A DNA stretch of 10,603 nucleotides from Actinomycetes bacterium. Its GTDB lineage: Bacteria > Actinomycetota > Actinomycetes > Mycobacteriales > Micromonosporaceae. Positions 1-6,074 of this stretch are shown piece by piece. Location: NCBI GenBank assembly GCA_023437285.1, contig JAEZGP010000060.1:1-10603 (forward strand), read 5' to 3'. A program made the position numbers and the translations under genes. The notes beneath the pieces were generated by a model. It was not told the DNA's origin. It saw nothing but the letters and a program-made list of their open reading frames with translations, and did not search any database. The stretch's first letter is position 1. Every line of letters starts with the position of its first letter.

Positions 1-949
1 GCGCGGGGACGCGCGAGGCCCCCGAGTCCTCCGTCGTGGGTACCGCCGACAGCGCGCCGGGGCGGCCCACGGGCACCGGCGTGCCGGTCGCACCCAGCCG
101 CTCGACGAGCGTACTGACGAGGGTCGAGGCCGACCGGTCGAACGCGCGGACCGCGGTGACGCACTGCCGTACGCTCTCCGCGACGATGGGGGCCCACTGC
201 CGGTTGGCGCCGCCCCGCCGTGGCGTCGACTCGGCAACGGCGACCCGCAGGGCCGTCACGGCCTCCGCGACCATGCTCGGGTCGGCGGCCTCCGAGGCCG
301 TGATCTCGCCGACGACGGCGGCGTCCCGGTTGCGGCTCTGCGACGAGTTGCCCAACAGCCCGGGCTCGGGCAGCCGGCCCAGGACCGCCAGGGGGATCTG
401 CTCGGCCGGGTCGGGGAACGCGCGCAGCGCCGCCGGGTACAGCTCGCGGAGCACCTCGCGCAACGCGATCGCGGCGTTGTGGCGACCGCCGATGACGGCG
501 GTGTGCGCGGCCAGGATCGGCTTGAGTACGTCAAGGTCGTGGTTGGCGCGGTGCGCGCCGATGGAGACGGCGCCGGCCTGCAGCGCGCGGGCCAGGCCGA
601 CGGCGCGCCGCTCGGCGGCGGGGGACTCCATCTCCTCCGGGGAGGAGTCGTCGGCGAACCGGTCGGCGAAGTCCTCGACGGCCGACTCGTCGTCGGCGAC
701 GCACAGCCAACGGTTGGCGGCGCAGAGCAGTTGGGAGACGAGGTGGGTGGCGCGATCGGCGGCGACCGCTACCGGGGCGCCGCCGTGGGAACGTTCCGCG
801 AGGAGGGCGGCGAGCTGCGCGTAGCCGACGGGGTCGTCGCTGATGTCACGGACCTCGAGCAACCGGCCCGCGTCATCGACGACGGCGGCGGTCAGCCACG
901 ACGCCACCTCCGCCGCGGCAAGTCCGCAGTACACCCGCACCAGCGCCAC
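1..949 (-). CDS. Degenerate IS110/DEDD-transposase-like protein (3' end outside window)
   Basis: An open frame of 316 codons runs without a stop from GTG at 949 off the left edge. The start is chosen because a strong ribosome binding site (GGGGAGGAGG, 958-967) lies 8 bases upstream; a nearby ATG is out of frame. The first ~45 residues (VRVYCGLA... LTAAVVDDAGRLL... DDPVGYAQLAALL) resemble the RuvC-like N-terminal domain of IS110-family transposases (VGIDVAK... AVVDADGRVL... ND..G...L). A later part (RRAVGLARALQAG, YKP/LKP, ELYPAALRAF) fits the helical region after it. The catalytic aspartate expected in 'GIDVAK' is not present (VYCGLA), and the 'KTDAIDA'-type motif is replaced by EEMESPAAERRAVG, so transposase activity is unlikely. 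It follows the acidic-protein gene by 56 bases on the same strand. No terminal inverted repeats or other mobile-element parts are seen. The reading frame is secure. The family relationship is a motif-level impression, and the function is unknown. Confidence 0.7.
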   Translation of the reverse strand, partial: MALVRVYCGLAAAEVASWLTAAVVDDAGRLLEVRDISDDPVGYAQLAALLAERSHGGAPVAVAADRATHLVSQLLCAANRWLCVADDESAVEDFADRFADDSSPEEMESPAAERRAVGLARALQAGAVSIGAHRANHDLDVLKPILAAHTAVIGGRHNAAIALREVLRELYPAALRAFPDPAEQIPLAVLGRLPEPGLLGNSSQSRNRDAAVVGEITASEAADPSMVAEAVTALRVAVAESTPRRGGANRQWAPIVAESVRQCVTAVRAFDRSASTLVSTLVERLGATGTPVPVGRPGALSAVPTTEDSGASRVPA

Positions 950-957
950 GGCATCGT

Positions 958-967
958 CCTCCTCCCC
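958..967 (-). promoter_or_regulatory. Strong ribosome binding site fixing the GTG start at 949
   Basis: The minus strand reads GGGGAGGAGG and is followed by 8 bases (including an out-of-frame ATG) before GTG at 949. The frame continues open upstream but offers no other good start, so this site decides the start of the transposase-like gene. Confidence 0.6.
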
Positions 968-1005
968 AGCGAAATGTGCTAAAGACCGATGTTCCCTGGT
1001 GGTGG

Positions 1006-1908
1006 TCAGTCGCGCCAGTCCACAGCGCCAGAGATCTTGCCGATGATCGTCCGCCAGCCGAGCGCGGCCTGCTGCTCGCCGTGCTTGCGCAGTCGACGCC
1101 GGGCGAAGAACGCTTTGGCGCCGCCTTCGCTCGCCGTGCGCATCGCCTCGTCGAGGTCGTCGAGCGGGGACCCGGGGGCGAGGGCGTTGACGACCGGCTC
1201 GATGCGCAGCGCGTACGCGAGGTCGCGGGCGACCTCGCCGGCCTTGATGATGAGGGTGTGGTCCCAGACGTCGTGGCCGCCGCGCAGGTTCTCCACGACG
1301 AGGTCCAGCTCGTACCGGTCTTCGTCGGCCGGCTCCACATCGTCGACAGTGATCCGCTCGACGAGGTCCGACCAGGTGTCGAGCTGGGTCAGGTCGTGCT
1401 CGGCACCCGACTTGACGAAGTCGACCAGGCCCTCGGGGCTCTTGAAGAGGTAGACCTTGCCGCGGCGCCCCAGGAAGACGGGCACCTCCTCGGTCGCGTC
1501 CTCTTCCTCGGCGTCCTCCTCCGCGTCGTCGGCGTCCTCATCGGTTTCGTCGTCGGCGGAGGCCAGCTCGGCTTCCTCGTCGTCGTCGTCCTTGCGGCCG
1601 CCCGCGGCCAACGCCTGCTTGGTCAGCTCGTCCTCGTCGAACGGCGCCAGCTCTTCCTCGTCGTCGTCGGCGCGCGGCCGGCGACGGGACGCGTACACCT
1701 CGGCGGACGCGGCGTCGAAGTCGTCCCCGGCACCGGACTCGGCGTCCGCTTCGGAGACAGTGACCTCAGAACTGAGCCGGTATGCGCGAAGGGTGTAGCC
1801 CACACCGCTCGGCAGGGCGATCTCGACCGGGTCGATCTCGACGTCGCGCCACAGCGTTGCGGTCGAGGTCGGCTCGTCGGTCTCGTCGGCGTGGTCAGAC
1901 CGGGCCAC
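1006..1908 (-). CDS. Conserved actinobacterial acidic protein ('primosomal protein'-like)
   Basis: This is a 300-residue cytosolic protein with no signal peptide or membrane segment. It has three parts. Residues 18-45 form a conserved N-terminal block (TLWRDVEIDPVEIALPSGVG). Residues ~52-141 form a low-complexity, strongly acidic linker, nearly all D/E/A between 107 and 141. Residues 142-300 form a conserved C-terminal domain (PVFLGRRGKVYLF, GAEHDLTQLDTW, YELDLVVENLRGG, FFARRRLRK, WRTIIGKISGAVDW). From memory, Streptomyces and Micromonospora homologues are labelled 'primosomal protein' or hypothetical; I know of no experimental basis for that label. The start is GTG at 1908, with GGAGG six bases upstream. 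It is probably transcribed from the 133-base gap before it, and the transposase-like gene follows 56 bases downstream. The acidic linker could mimic nucleic acid or act as a flexible tether, but this is speculation. Its existence and conservation are secure; its role is unknown. Confidence 0.85.
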   Translation of the reverse strand: MARSDHADETDEPTSTATLWRDVEIDPVEIALPSGVGYTLRAYRLSSEVTVSEADAESGAGDDFDAASAEVYASRRRPRADDDEEELAPFDEDELTKQALAAGGRKDDDDEEAELASADDETDEDADDAEEDAEEEDATEEVPVFLGRRGKVYLFKSPEGLVDFVKSGAEHDLTQLDTWSDLVERITVDDVEPADEDRYELDLVVENLRGGHDVWDHTLIIKAGEVARDLAYALRIEPVVNALAPGSPLDDLDEAMRTASEGGAKAFFARRRLRKHGEQQAALGWRTIIGKISGAVDWRD

Positions 1909-2041
1909 GGCGACCTCCGTCAGTCAGTGGATGCTCATTAGGCGGTCGGACACGAACGCGTGTCGTGTCGACGACTCTGCGCACACCCTAGTCGTACTCC
2001 GCCACACCGCGCAGGCCGCCCCGCCCGGATCGTCCGCCCCG
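1909..2041 (-). promoter_or_regulatory. Intergenic region upstream of the acidic-protein gene
   Basis: These 133 bases separate the 3' end of the aldehyde dehydrogenase operon from the GTG start at 1908; both flanking genes are on the minus strand. They hold the ribosome binding site (GGAGG, 1915-1919) and a perfect 6-bp inverted repeat at 1949-1964. A TAnnnT hexamer on the minus strand (TAGGGT, about 1985-1990) could be a -10, though no convincing -35 accompanies it. I see no clear rho-independent terminator for the upstream operon. Confidence 0.35.
1949..1964. repeat. Inverted repeat GACACG-N4-CGTGTC, possible operator
   Basis: Perfect 6-base arms (1949-1954 and 1959-1964) flank a four-base centre. 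The repeat lies about 40 bases upstream of the start codon at 1908, in one of the few intergenic stretches. It could be a protein-binding site or a short hairpin in the leader. No run of T follows, so it is not a standard terminator. In GC-rich DNA such a repeat can occur by chance. Confidence 0.3.
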
Positions 2042-2908
2042 CTAGACGCCCTTCGGGTGCCAGACCGTCTTGGGCTCCAGGAACCCCAGCATGCGGTCGA
2101 GAGCGGGCTCGGCGGTCCAGTCCTCGGCGGTCGGGCGGCGCACCCGCTTGAGGTTGGCGGCGGCGGCAACTTCCAGATCGCGGGCGAGCGCGTGGTCGTC
2201 GACGCCGGTGAGATCGATGGCGTTGACGTCCATGTGCCCGGCCAGCCACGGGCCCAGCTCGGCGGTCTGTCCGGTGAGCAGGTTGACCACGCCGCCGGGC
2301 AGGTCGGAGGTCGCCAGCACCTCGGTCAGCGTGACGGCCGGCAGGGGCCGCGTGGGGCTGGCGAGCACGACGCACGTGTTGCCGCCGACGATGACCGGCG
2401 CGACCACGCTGACGAGTCCCAGCAGGGACGAGCCGGTCGGCGCGACGATCCCGACCACGCCGGTCGGCTCGGGCACGGTCAGGTTGAAGAACGGCCCGGC
2501 CACCGGGTTGGCGTTGCCGTACACCTGGGCGATCTTGTCGGACCAGCCCGCGTACCAGACCCAGCGGTCGACGGCCGCGTCGACGATCGCCTCCGCCGCG
2601 CCCTTGCCGAGGCCCTCGCTGTCGCGCACCTCGGCGGTGAACTGGGCCCGCCGCCCTTCGAGCAGCTCCGCGATCCGGTAGAGGATCTGACCCCGGTTGT
2701 ACGCGGTGGCGCCCGACCACGCCGCGACGGCGCCCCGGGCGGAGCGCACCGCGTCGCGGACGTCCTTGCGGGAGGCGAGCGCGGCGTTGGCGAGGAACTC
2801 ACCGCCCGCCGACACGATCTCGTACGAGCGTCCCGACTCGCTGCGCGGGAACGCCCCGCCGATGAACAGTTTGTAGGTCTTGCGGACGGCCAGCCGGTCA
2901 GTGGGCAA
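2042..2908 (-). CDS. Half-length, catalytically dead aldehyde dehydrogenase (ALDH16 C-terminal-domain-like)
   Basis: This is a 288-residue protein equivalent to the N-terminal, NAD-binding half of an ALDH. It has FIGGAFPRSESGRSYE (15-30), NRGQILYRIAELLEGRR (71-87), WYAGWSDK (118-125) and the Rossmann stretch GVVGIVAPTGSS (150-161). It then ends after DLTGV (232-236) and a conserved tail (FLEPKTVWHP). Key residues are lost: the oxyanion Asn of 'PWN' is replaced (APTG), the coenzyme Lys of 'LKPAE' is replaced (LASPT, 182-186), and the LELGGK glutamate and the whole cysteine-bearing catalytic domain are absent. The start is taken as TTG at 2908, because GGAGG lies six bases upstream and there is no in-frame ATG or GTG nearby. 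The gene therefore overlaps the preceding ALDH by 11 bases, implying translational coupling. It has a clean conserved tail rather than a frameshift, so it looks like a real partner and not a decayed gene. Likely role: a structural partner of the upstream ALDH (inference). Confidence 0.85.
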   Translation of the reverse strand: MPTDRLAVRKTYKLFIGGAFPRSESGRSYEIVSAGGEFLANAALASRKDVRDAVRSARGAVAAWSGATAYNRGQILYRIAELLEGRRAQFTAEVRDSEGLGKGAAEAIVDAAVDRWVWYAGWSDKIAQVYGNANPVAGPFFNLTVPEPTGVVGIVAPTGSSLLGLVSVVAPVIVGGNTCVVLASPTRPLPAVTLTEVLATSDLPGGVVNLLTGQTAELGPWLAGHMDVNAIDLTGVDDHALARDLEVAAAANLKRVRRPTAEDWTAEPALDRMLGFLEPKTVWHPKGV

Positions 2909-4322
2909 GGTAGGCCTCCAGTCCCTGCCGGCCGCCCTCGCGGCCGTACCCGGATTCCTTGTACCCGCCGAACGGCGAGGTCGGGTCGAACTTGTTGAAC
3001 GTGTTGGCCCACACGACCCCGGCGCGCAGCTGGTCGGCGATGCGCAGGATGCGCGAACCCTTCTCGGACCAGACGCCGGCCGACAGGCCGTACGGCGTGT
3101 TGTTGGCCTTTTCGACGGCCTCGGCGGGCGTGCGGAAGGTGAGCACCGACAACACCGGCCCGAAGATCTCCTCACGGGCGATGCGGTGCGCCTGGGTGAC
3201 CCCGGTGAAGATGGTCGGCGCGAACCAGAAGCCGCGCTCGGGCAGCTCGCAGGGCGGCGACCAGCGCTGCGCGCCCTCCTCGTCGCCCGCGGCCGACAGC
3301 TCGCGGATGCGGTCCAGCTGGGCGGCGGAGTTGATGGCGCCGACGTCGGTGTTCTTGTCCAGCGGGTCGCCGACGCGCAGCCGCGCCATCCGGCGCTTGA
3401 GGGAGTCGAGCAGCTCCTCGGCCACGGACTCCTGCACGAGCAGCCGCGATCCGGCGCAGCAGACGTGCCCCTGGTTGAAGAAGATGCCGTTGACGATGCC
3501 CTCGACGGCCTGGTCGATGGGGGCGTCGTCGAAGACGATGTTGGCGGCCTTGCCGCCGAGTTCCAGCGTGACCCGCTTGCGGGTGCCGGCCACCGACGCC
3601 GCGATCTGCCGGCCCACCTCGGTCGACCCGGTGAACGCGACCTTGTCCACGTCGGGGTGCTCGACGAGCAGCCGGCCCGTGTCGCCGCCGCCGGTGACGA
3701 TGTTGACCACGCCGGGCGGCAGGTCGGCCTGCTGGCAGATCTCGGCGAACGCGAGCGCGGTCAGCGGCGTCGTCTCGGCCGGCTTGAGCACGACCGTGTT
3801 GCCGCAGGCCAGCGCGGGGGCGATCTTCCAGGCGAGCATGAGCAGCGGGAAGTTCCACGGGATCACCTGGCCGGCGACGCCGATGGGCCGCGGCTGCGGC
3901 CCGAAGCCGGCGTGCGCGAGCTTGTCGGCCCAGCCCGCGTAGTAGAAGAAGTGCGCCGCCACGAGCGGCAGGTCGACGTCGCGGGACTCGCGGATCGGCT
4001 TGCCGTTGTCGAGCGTCTCCAGGACCGCCAGCTCGCGCGCGCGTTCCTGCACGATGCGCGCGATGCGGTAGAGGTACTTGGCGCGCTCGGCGCCGCGCAT
4101 CGGCCCCCACACCTCGTCGTACGCGCGGCGCGCGGCGGCCACGGCCGCGTCCACCTCCGCCTGGCCCGCCTCGGTGACCTCGGCGAGGACCTCCTCGGTG
4201 GCGGGGTTGACGGTCTTGCGGCCGCCCGTACCCTCGGTGAACTGGCCGTCGATGAACAGCCCGTAGGACGACGCGATGTCGACGATCGCGCGGGACTCGG
4301 GTGCCGGGGCGTACTCGAACAT
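2898..4322 (-). CDS. NAD(P)-dependent aldehyde dehydrogenase, full length
   Basis: This is a 474-residue cytosolic enzyme that oxidises an aldehyde to its acid. The usual ALDH landmarks are present: PWNFP (155-159, oxyanion Asn157), VVLKPAE (177-183, coenzyme Lys180), FTGSTEVG (230-237), LELGGK (253-258, general base Glu254), NQGHVCCAGS (283-292, nucleophile Cys288) and EEIFGPV near the C-terminus. It should be active. ATG at 4322 directly abuts the deoC stop codon with no spacer, and the half-length ALDH overlaps its 3' end by 11 bases, so the three genes form one transcript. The neighbouring DeoC releases acetaldehyde, which makes acetaldehyde a plausible substrate, with acetate as product (inference from context). 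The NQGHVCCAGS form and the paired vestigial ALDH suggest the ALDH16 group rather than a generic betaine or acetaldehyde dehydrogenase. ALDH identity is secure; substrate and subgroup are inferred. Confidence 0.95.
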   Translation of the reverse strand: MFEYAPAPESRAIVDIASSYGLFIDGQFTEGTGGRKTVNPATEEVLAEVTEAGQAEVDAAVAAARRAYDEVWGPMRGAERAKYLYRIARIVQERARELAVLETLDNGKPIRESRDVDLPLVAAHFFYYAGWADKLAHAGFGPQPRPIGVAGQVIPWNFPLLMLAWKIAPALACGNTVVLKPAETTPLTALAFAEICQQADLPPGVVNIVTGGGDTGRLLVEHPDVDKVAFTGSTEVGRQIAASVAGTRKRVTLELGGKAANIVFDDAPIDQAVEGIVNGIFFNQGHVCCAGSRLLVQESVAEELLDSLKRRMARLRVGDPLDKNTDVGAINSAAQLDRIRELSAAGDEEGAQRWSPPCELPERGFWFAPTIFTGVTQAHRIAREEIFGPVLSVLTFRTPAEAVEKANNTPYGLSAGVWSEKGSRILRIADQLRAGVVWANTFNKFDPTSPFGGYKESGYGREGGRQGLEAYLAH

Positions 4323-5270
4323 TCAGTCCACCGTGAAGTAGTCGGGGCCCTCGTAACGTCCGGTGGCCAGCTTGGTGCGCTGCATGAGCAGGTCGTTGAG
4401 CAACGTGGACGCGCCGAAGCGGAACCAGTCGGGGTGCAGCCAGTCGTCGCCGGCGGTCTCGTTGACGAGTACCAGGTATTTGATCGCGTCCTTGGTGGTA
4501 CGGATGCCGCCCGCCGGCTTCACCCCGACCTGCCGGCCGGTCAGGTCCCGGAAGTCGCGGACGGCCTCCAGCATCACCAGCGTCACGGGCGGGGTGGCCG
4601 CCGGCGAGACCTTGCCGGTCGAGGTCTTGATGAAGTCGCCGCCCGCCAGCATGGCCAGCCACGAAGCGCGGCGCACGTTGTCGTAGGTGGCCAGCTCGCC
4701 CGTCTCCAGGATGACCTTGAGGTGGGCGCCGCCGCAGGCCTCCTTGACCGCGACGATCTCCTCGAAGACCTCCAGGTACCGGCCGGACAGGAAGGCGCCC
4801 CGGTTGATCACCATGTCGATCTCGTCGGCGCCGGCCGCGAGGGCGGCCCGGGTGTCGTCGAGGCGGACGTCCAGCGGCGCCTGACCGGACGGGAAGGAGG
4901 TGGCCACGCTGGCCAGGTGCACCCCCGAGCCACGCAGCGCCTCGGCGGCGGTGGGTACGAGGGCCGGGTAGACGCACACGGCGGCCACGGCCGGGCAGGT
5001 CGGGTCGGCCGGGTCGGGGCGGCGCGCCTTGGCGCACAGGGCCCGCACCTTGCCGGGGGTGTCCGAGCCCTCCAGCGTGGTCAGGTCGACCATCCGGATG
5101 GCCAGGTCGATGGCCCACGCCTTGGCCGTGGTCTTGATCGACCGCGTGCCGAGCATCGCGGCGCGGGCCTCCACGCCGACCTGGTCGACGCCCGGCAGCC
5201 CGTGCAGGAAGGCCCGCAGGGCGGCGTCGGAACGGGCGACGTCGGCCAGCGCTGGGGCGGTCGCGGTCAT
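4323..5270 (-). CDS. deoC: Deoxyribose-phosphate aldolase, long (eukaryote-like) form
   Basis: This class I aldolase cleaves 2-deoxy-D-ribose-5-phosphate to glyceraldehyde-3-phosphate and acetaldehyde, the last step of deoxynucleoside catabolism. It is a 315-residue cytosolic protein. Active-site elements are intact: DEIDMVIN with Asp152, LKVILETGEL (184-193), GDFIKTSTGK (211-220) with the Schiff-base Lys215, and VGVKPAGGIRT (248-258) with Lys251. It is longer than the ~259-residue E. coli enzyme. The segments ASWLAMLAGGDFIKTSTGK, DFRDLTG and DDWLHPDWFRFGASTLL look like the ~318-residue animal DERA form. ATG at 5270 has no good ribosome binding site, but a TAGACT hexamer sits six bases upstream, consistent with a leaderless mRNA. 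It is the first gene of an operon with the two ALDH genes and is divergent from upp. Identity is very secure. Confidence 0.97.
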   Translation of the reverse strand: MTATAPALADVARSDAALRAFLHGLPGVDQVGVEARAAMLGTRSIKTTAKAWAIDLAIRMVDLTTLEGSDTPGKVRALCAKARRPDPADPTCPAVAAVCVYPALVPTAAEALRGSGVHLASVATSFPSGQAPLDVRLDDTRAALAAGADEIDMVINRGAFLSGRYLEVFEEIVAVKEACGGAHLKVILETGELATYDNVRRASWLAMLAGGDFIKTSTGKVSPAATPPVTLVMLEAVRDFRDLTGRQVGVKPAGGIRTTKDAIKYLVLVNETAGDDWLHPDWFRFGASTLLNDLLMQRTKLATGRYEGPDYFTVD

Positions 5271-5276
5271 AGGGCG

Positions 5277-5282
5277 AGTCTA
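5277..5282 (-). promoter_or_regulatory. Candidate -10 element for the deoC operon (leaderless)
   Basis: The minus strand reads TAGACT, matching the actinobacterial TAnnnT -10 pattern. Six bases separate it from ATG at 5270, which would place the transcription start at or next to the A of the start codon. No recognisable -35 is seen, and there is no ribosome binding site between it and the ATG. Confidence 0.5.
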
Positions 5283-5348
5283 CGCCGGTCACCGCAGCTC
5301 GATCTTGGTCTAGCGACCGGGTACGCGACGCGCGATGCGGCGGGCCGG

Positions 5349-5354
5349 TAGGTT
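5349..5354 (+). promoter_or_regulatory. Candidate -10 element for upp (leaderless)
   Basis: TAGGTT fits TAnnnT and ends seven bases before GTG at 5362, so transcription would begin at the start codon. No ribosome binding site precedes the GTG. A -35 box is not evident. This favours the GTG start over the in-frame ATG at 5335, which lies upstream of this element. Confidence 0.5.
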
Positions 5355-5361
5355 GCTTCAC

Positions 5362-5994
5362 GTGGACGTACTCGTCGTGGATCATCCGCTGGCCCGCACG
5401 CGACTCACCGCGATGCGCGACGCGCGCACCGACTCGGCCGCCTTCCGCGCGGCGCTGCACGAGCTGACCACCATGCTCGTGTACGAGGCGACGCGCGACG
5501 CCGGCGTGGAGCAGTACCCGATCGAGACCCCGGTCGAGCCGACCGTGGGCTACCGGGTCGCCAACCCGCCGCTGCTGGTGCCGGTCCTGCGGGCCGGGCT
5601 GGGCATGTCGGACGCGGCGCTGGCGCTGCTACCGGAGTCGTCGATGGGCTTCGTGGGGTTGGCCCGCGACGAGGAGACGTTCGAGCCCCGGGCCTACCTG
5701 GAGTCCCTGCCGGCGGACCTGACCGGCCTGCCGGTGATCGTGCTGGACCCGATGCTGGCCACGGGCGGGTCGCTGGAGCATTGCGTGCGCCTGCTCGTCG
5801 ACCGCGGCTGTACGGATGTGACGGTGATCTGCGTGCTGGCCGCCCCGGAAGGGCTGGCGCGGCTGCGCGAGTCGGGCCTGCCGATGCGCCTGGTGACGGC
5901 GTCGATCGATGCCCGGCTCAACGACCGGGCGTTCATCGTGCCGGGCCTCGGCGACGCCGGCGACCGCCAGTTCGGCGGCATGCCCCGCTTCTGA
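5362..5994 (+). CDS. upp: Uracil phosphoribosyltransferase
   Basis: The enzyme converts uracil and PRPP to UMP and pyrophosphate in pyrimidine salvage, in the cytosol. It is 210 residues long from GTG at 5362, close to the 208 of E. coli Upp. Seen are the N-terminal [21 protein letters not shown] (39-46), [10 protein letters not shown] (73-82), the [17 protein letters not shown] region (101-117), the PRPP loop [11 protein letters not shown] (127-137), and the C-terminal uracil-binding segment [10 protein letters not shown] followed by [15 protein letters not shown]. The GTG start gives the standard family N-terminus, whereas starting at ATG 5335 would add nine atypical residues. It is transcribed divergently from the deoC operon, and its 3' end is 80 bases before padR with no clear terminator. 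All catalytic elements are intact. Identity is very secure. Confidence 0.97.
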   Translation: MDVLVVDHPLARTRLTAMRDARTDSAAFRAALHELTTMLVYEATRDAGVEQYPIETPVEPTVGYRVANPPLLVPVLRAGLGMSDAALALLPESSMGFVGLARDEETFEPRAYLESLPADLTGLPVIVLDPMLATGGSLEHCVRLLVDRGCTDVTVICVLAAPEGLARLRESGLPMRLVTASIDARLNDRAFIVPGLGDAGDRQFGGMPRF

Positions 5995-6034
5995 CCTGCG
6001 CGAATGCGCTGACCCTCTAGCTAGTCACAGGTGC

Positions 6035-6066
6035 GTATACACAGCATGTATACCGGCACTGTATAG
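6035..6066. repeat. Three GTATAC-like boxes with 13-bp period, probable PadR operator
   Basis: GTATAC occurs at 6035-6040 and 6048-6053, and GTATAG at 6061-6066, each separated by seven bases. The first two boxes are themselves palindromic, so the array can be read as inverted as well as direct repeats. The third box overlaps the -10. Dimeric PadR proteins commonly repress their own operon by binding AT-rich dyads around the promoter. The link to this PadR is inferred from position. Confidence 0.55.
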
Positions 6067-6067
6067 T
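6062..6067 (+). promoter_or_regulatory. Candidate -10 element of the padR-ABC operon (leaderless)
   Basis: TATAGT is a close match to TATAAT/TAnnnT and ends seven bases before ATG at 6075, again implying a leaderless transcript. A GTG at 6066 is in frame with padR but lies inside this hexamer, so ATG at 6075 is the preferred start. No good -35 is visible where expected (about 6039-6044), which instead holds operator sequence. Confidence 0.55.
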
Positions 6068-6074
6068 GCTCGCC

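Larger units (their letters stand above)
5995..6074 (+). promoter_or_regulatory. padR promoter/operator region
   Basis: This AT-richer stretch of 80 bases lies between upp and padR. It contains three GTATA(C/G) boxes at exact 13-base intervals (6035, 6048, 6061), the last overlapping a TATAGT -10 hexamer, and a separate CTAGCTAG palindrome at 6017-6024. It is the obvious place for autoregulation of the padR-ABC operon. A 4-bp GCGC/GCGC stem just after the upp stop is too weak to call a terminator. Confidence 0.6.

Noticed and set aside
36..982. Plus-strand open frames in the first kilobase
   Set aside because: The minus-strand frame from 949 has a strong ribosome binding site and a protein-like sequence (hydrophobic pattern, conserved blocks), while the plus-strand frames are S/A/R-rich mirror frames.
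1470..1800. Serine-rich plus-strand frame (poly-Ser tracts)
   Set aside because: It is simply the complement of the GAC/GAG-rich acidic linker of the minus-strand protein and not a separate gene.
2909..3175. An N-terminal extension of the half-ALDH to an ATG at 3175
   Set aside because: The extra residues lie inside the ALDH gene in another frame, are arginine/serine-rich and match no ALDH. TTG at 2908 has a proper ribosome binding site.
2880..5351. An 823-codon open frame on the plus strand across the deoC-ALDH operon
   Set aside because: It is antisense to three clearly recognisable enzymes. Its sequence is low-complexity (rich in G, R, A, V, D) with no domain, as expected for a mirror frame in GC-rich coding DNA.
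5335..5361. Upstream ATG start for upp at 5335
   Set aside because: It adds nine residues not found in Upp proteins and lies upstream of the probable -10 at 5349-5354. GTG at 5362 gives the family-standard N-terminus.
3172..5460. A 762-codon open frame on the minus strand overlapping deoC and ALDH in another frame
   Set aside because: Very rich in R, G, P and A with no recognisable domain, and it overlaps well-supported genes. It is an artefact of high GC.
5998..6009. GCGC-GAAT-GCGC hairpin after upp as a terminator
   Set aside because: The stem is only four base pairs and no T run follows it.
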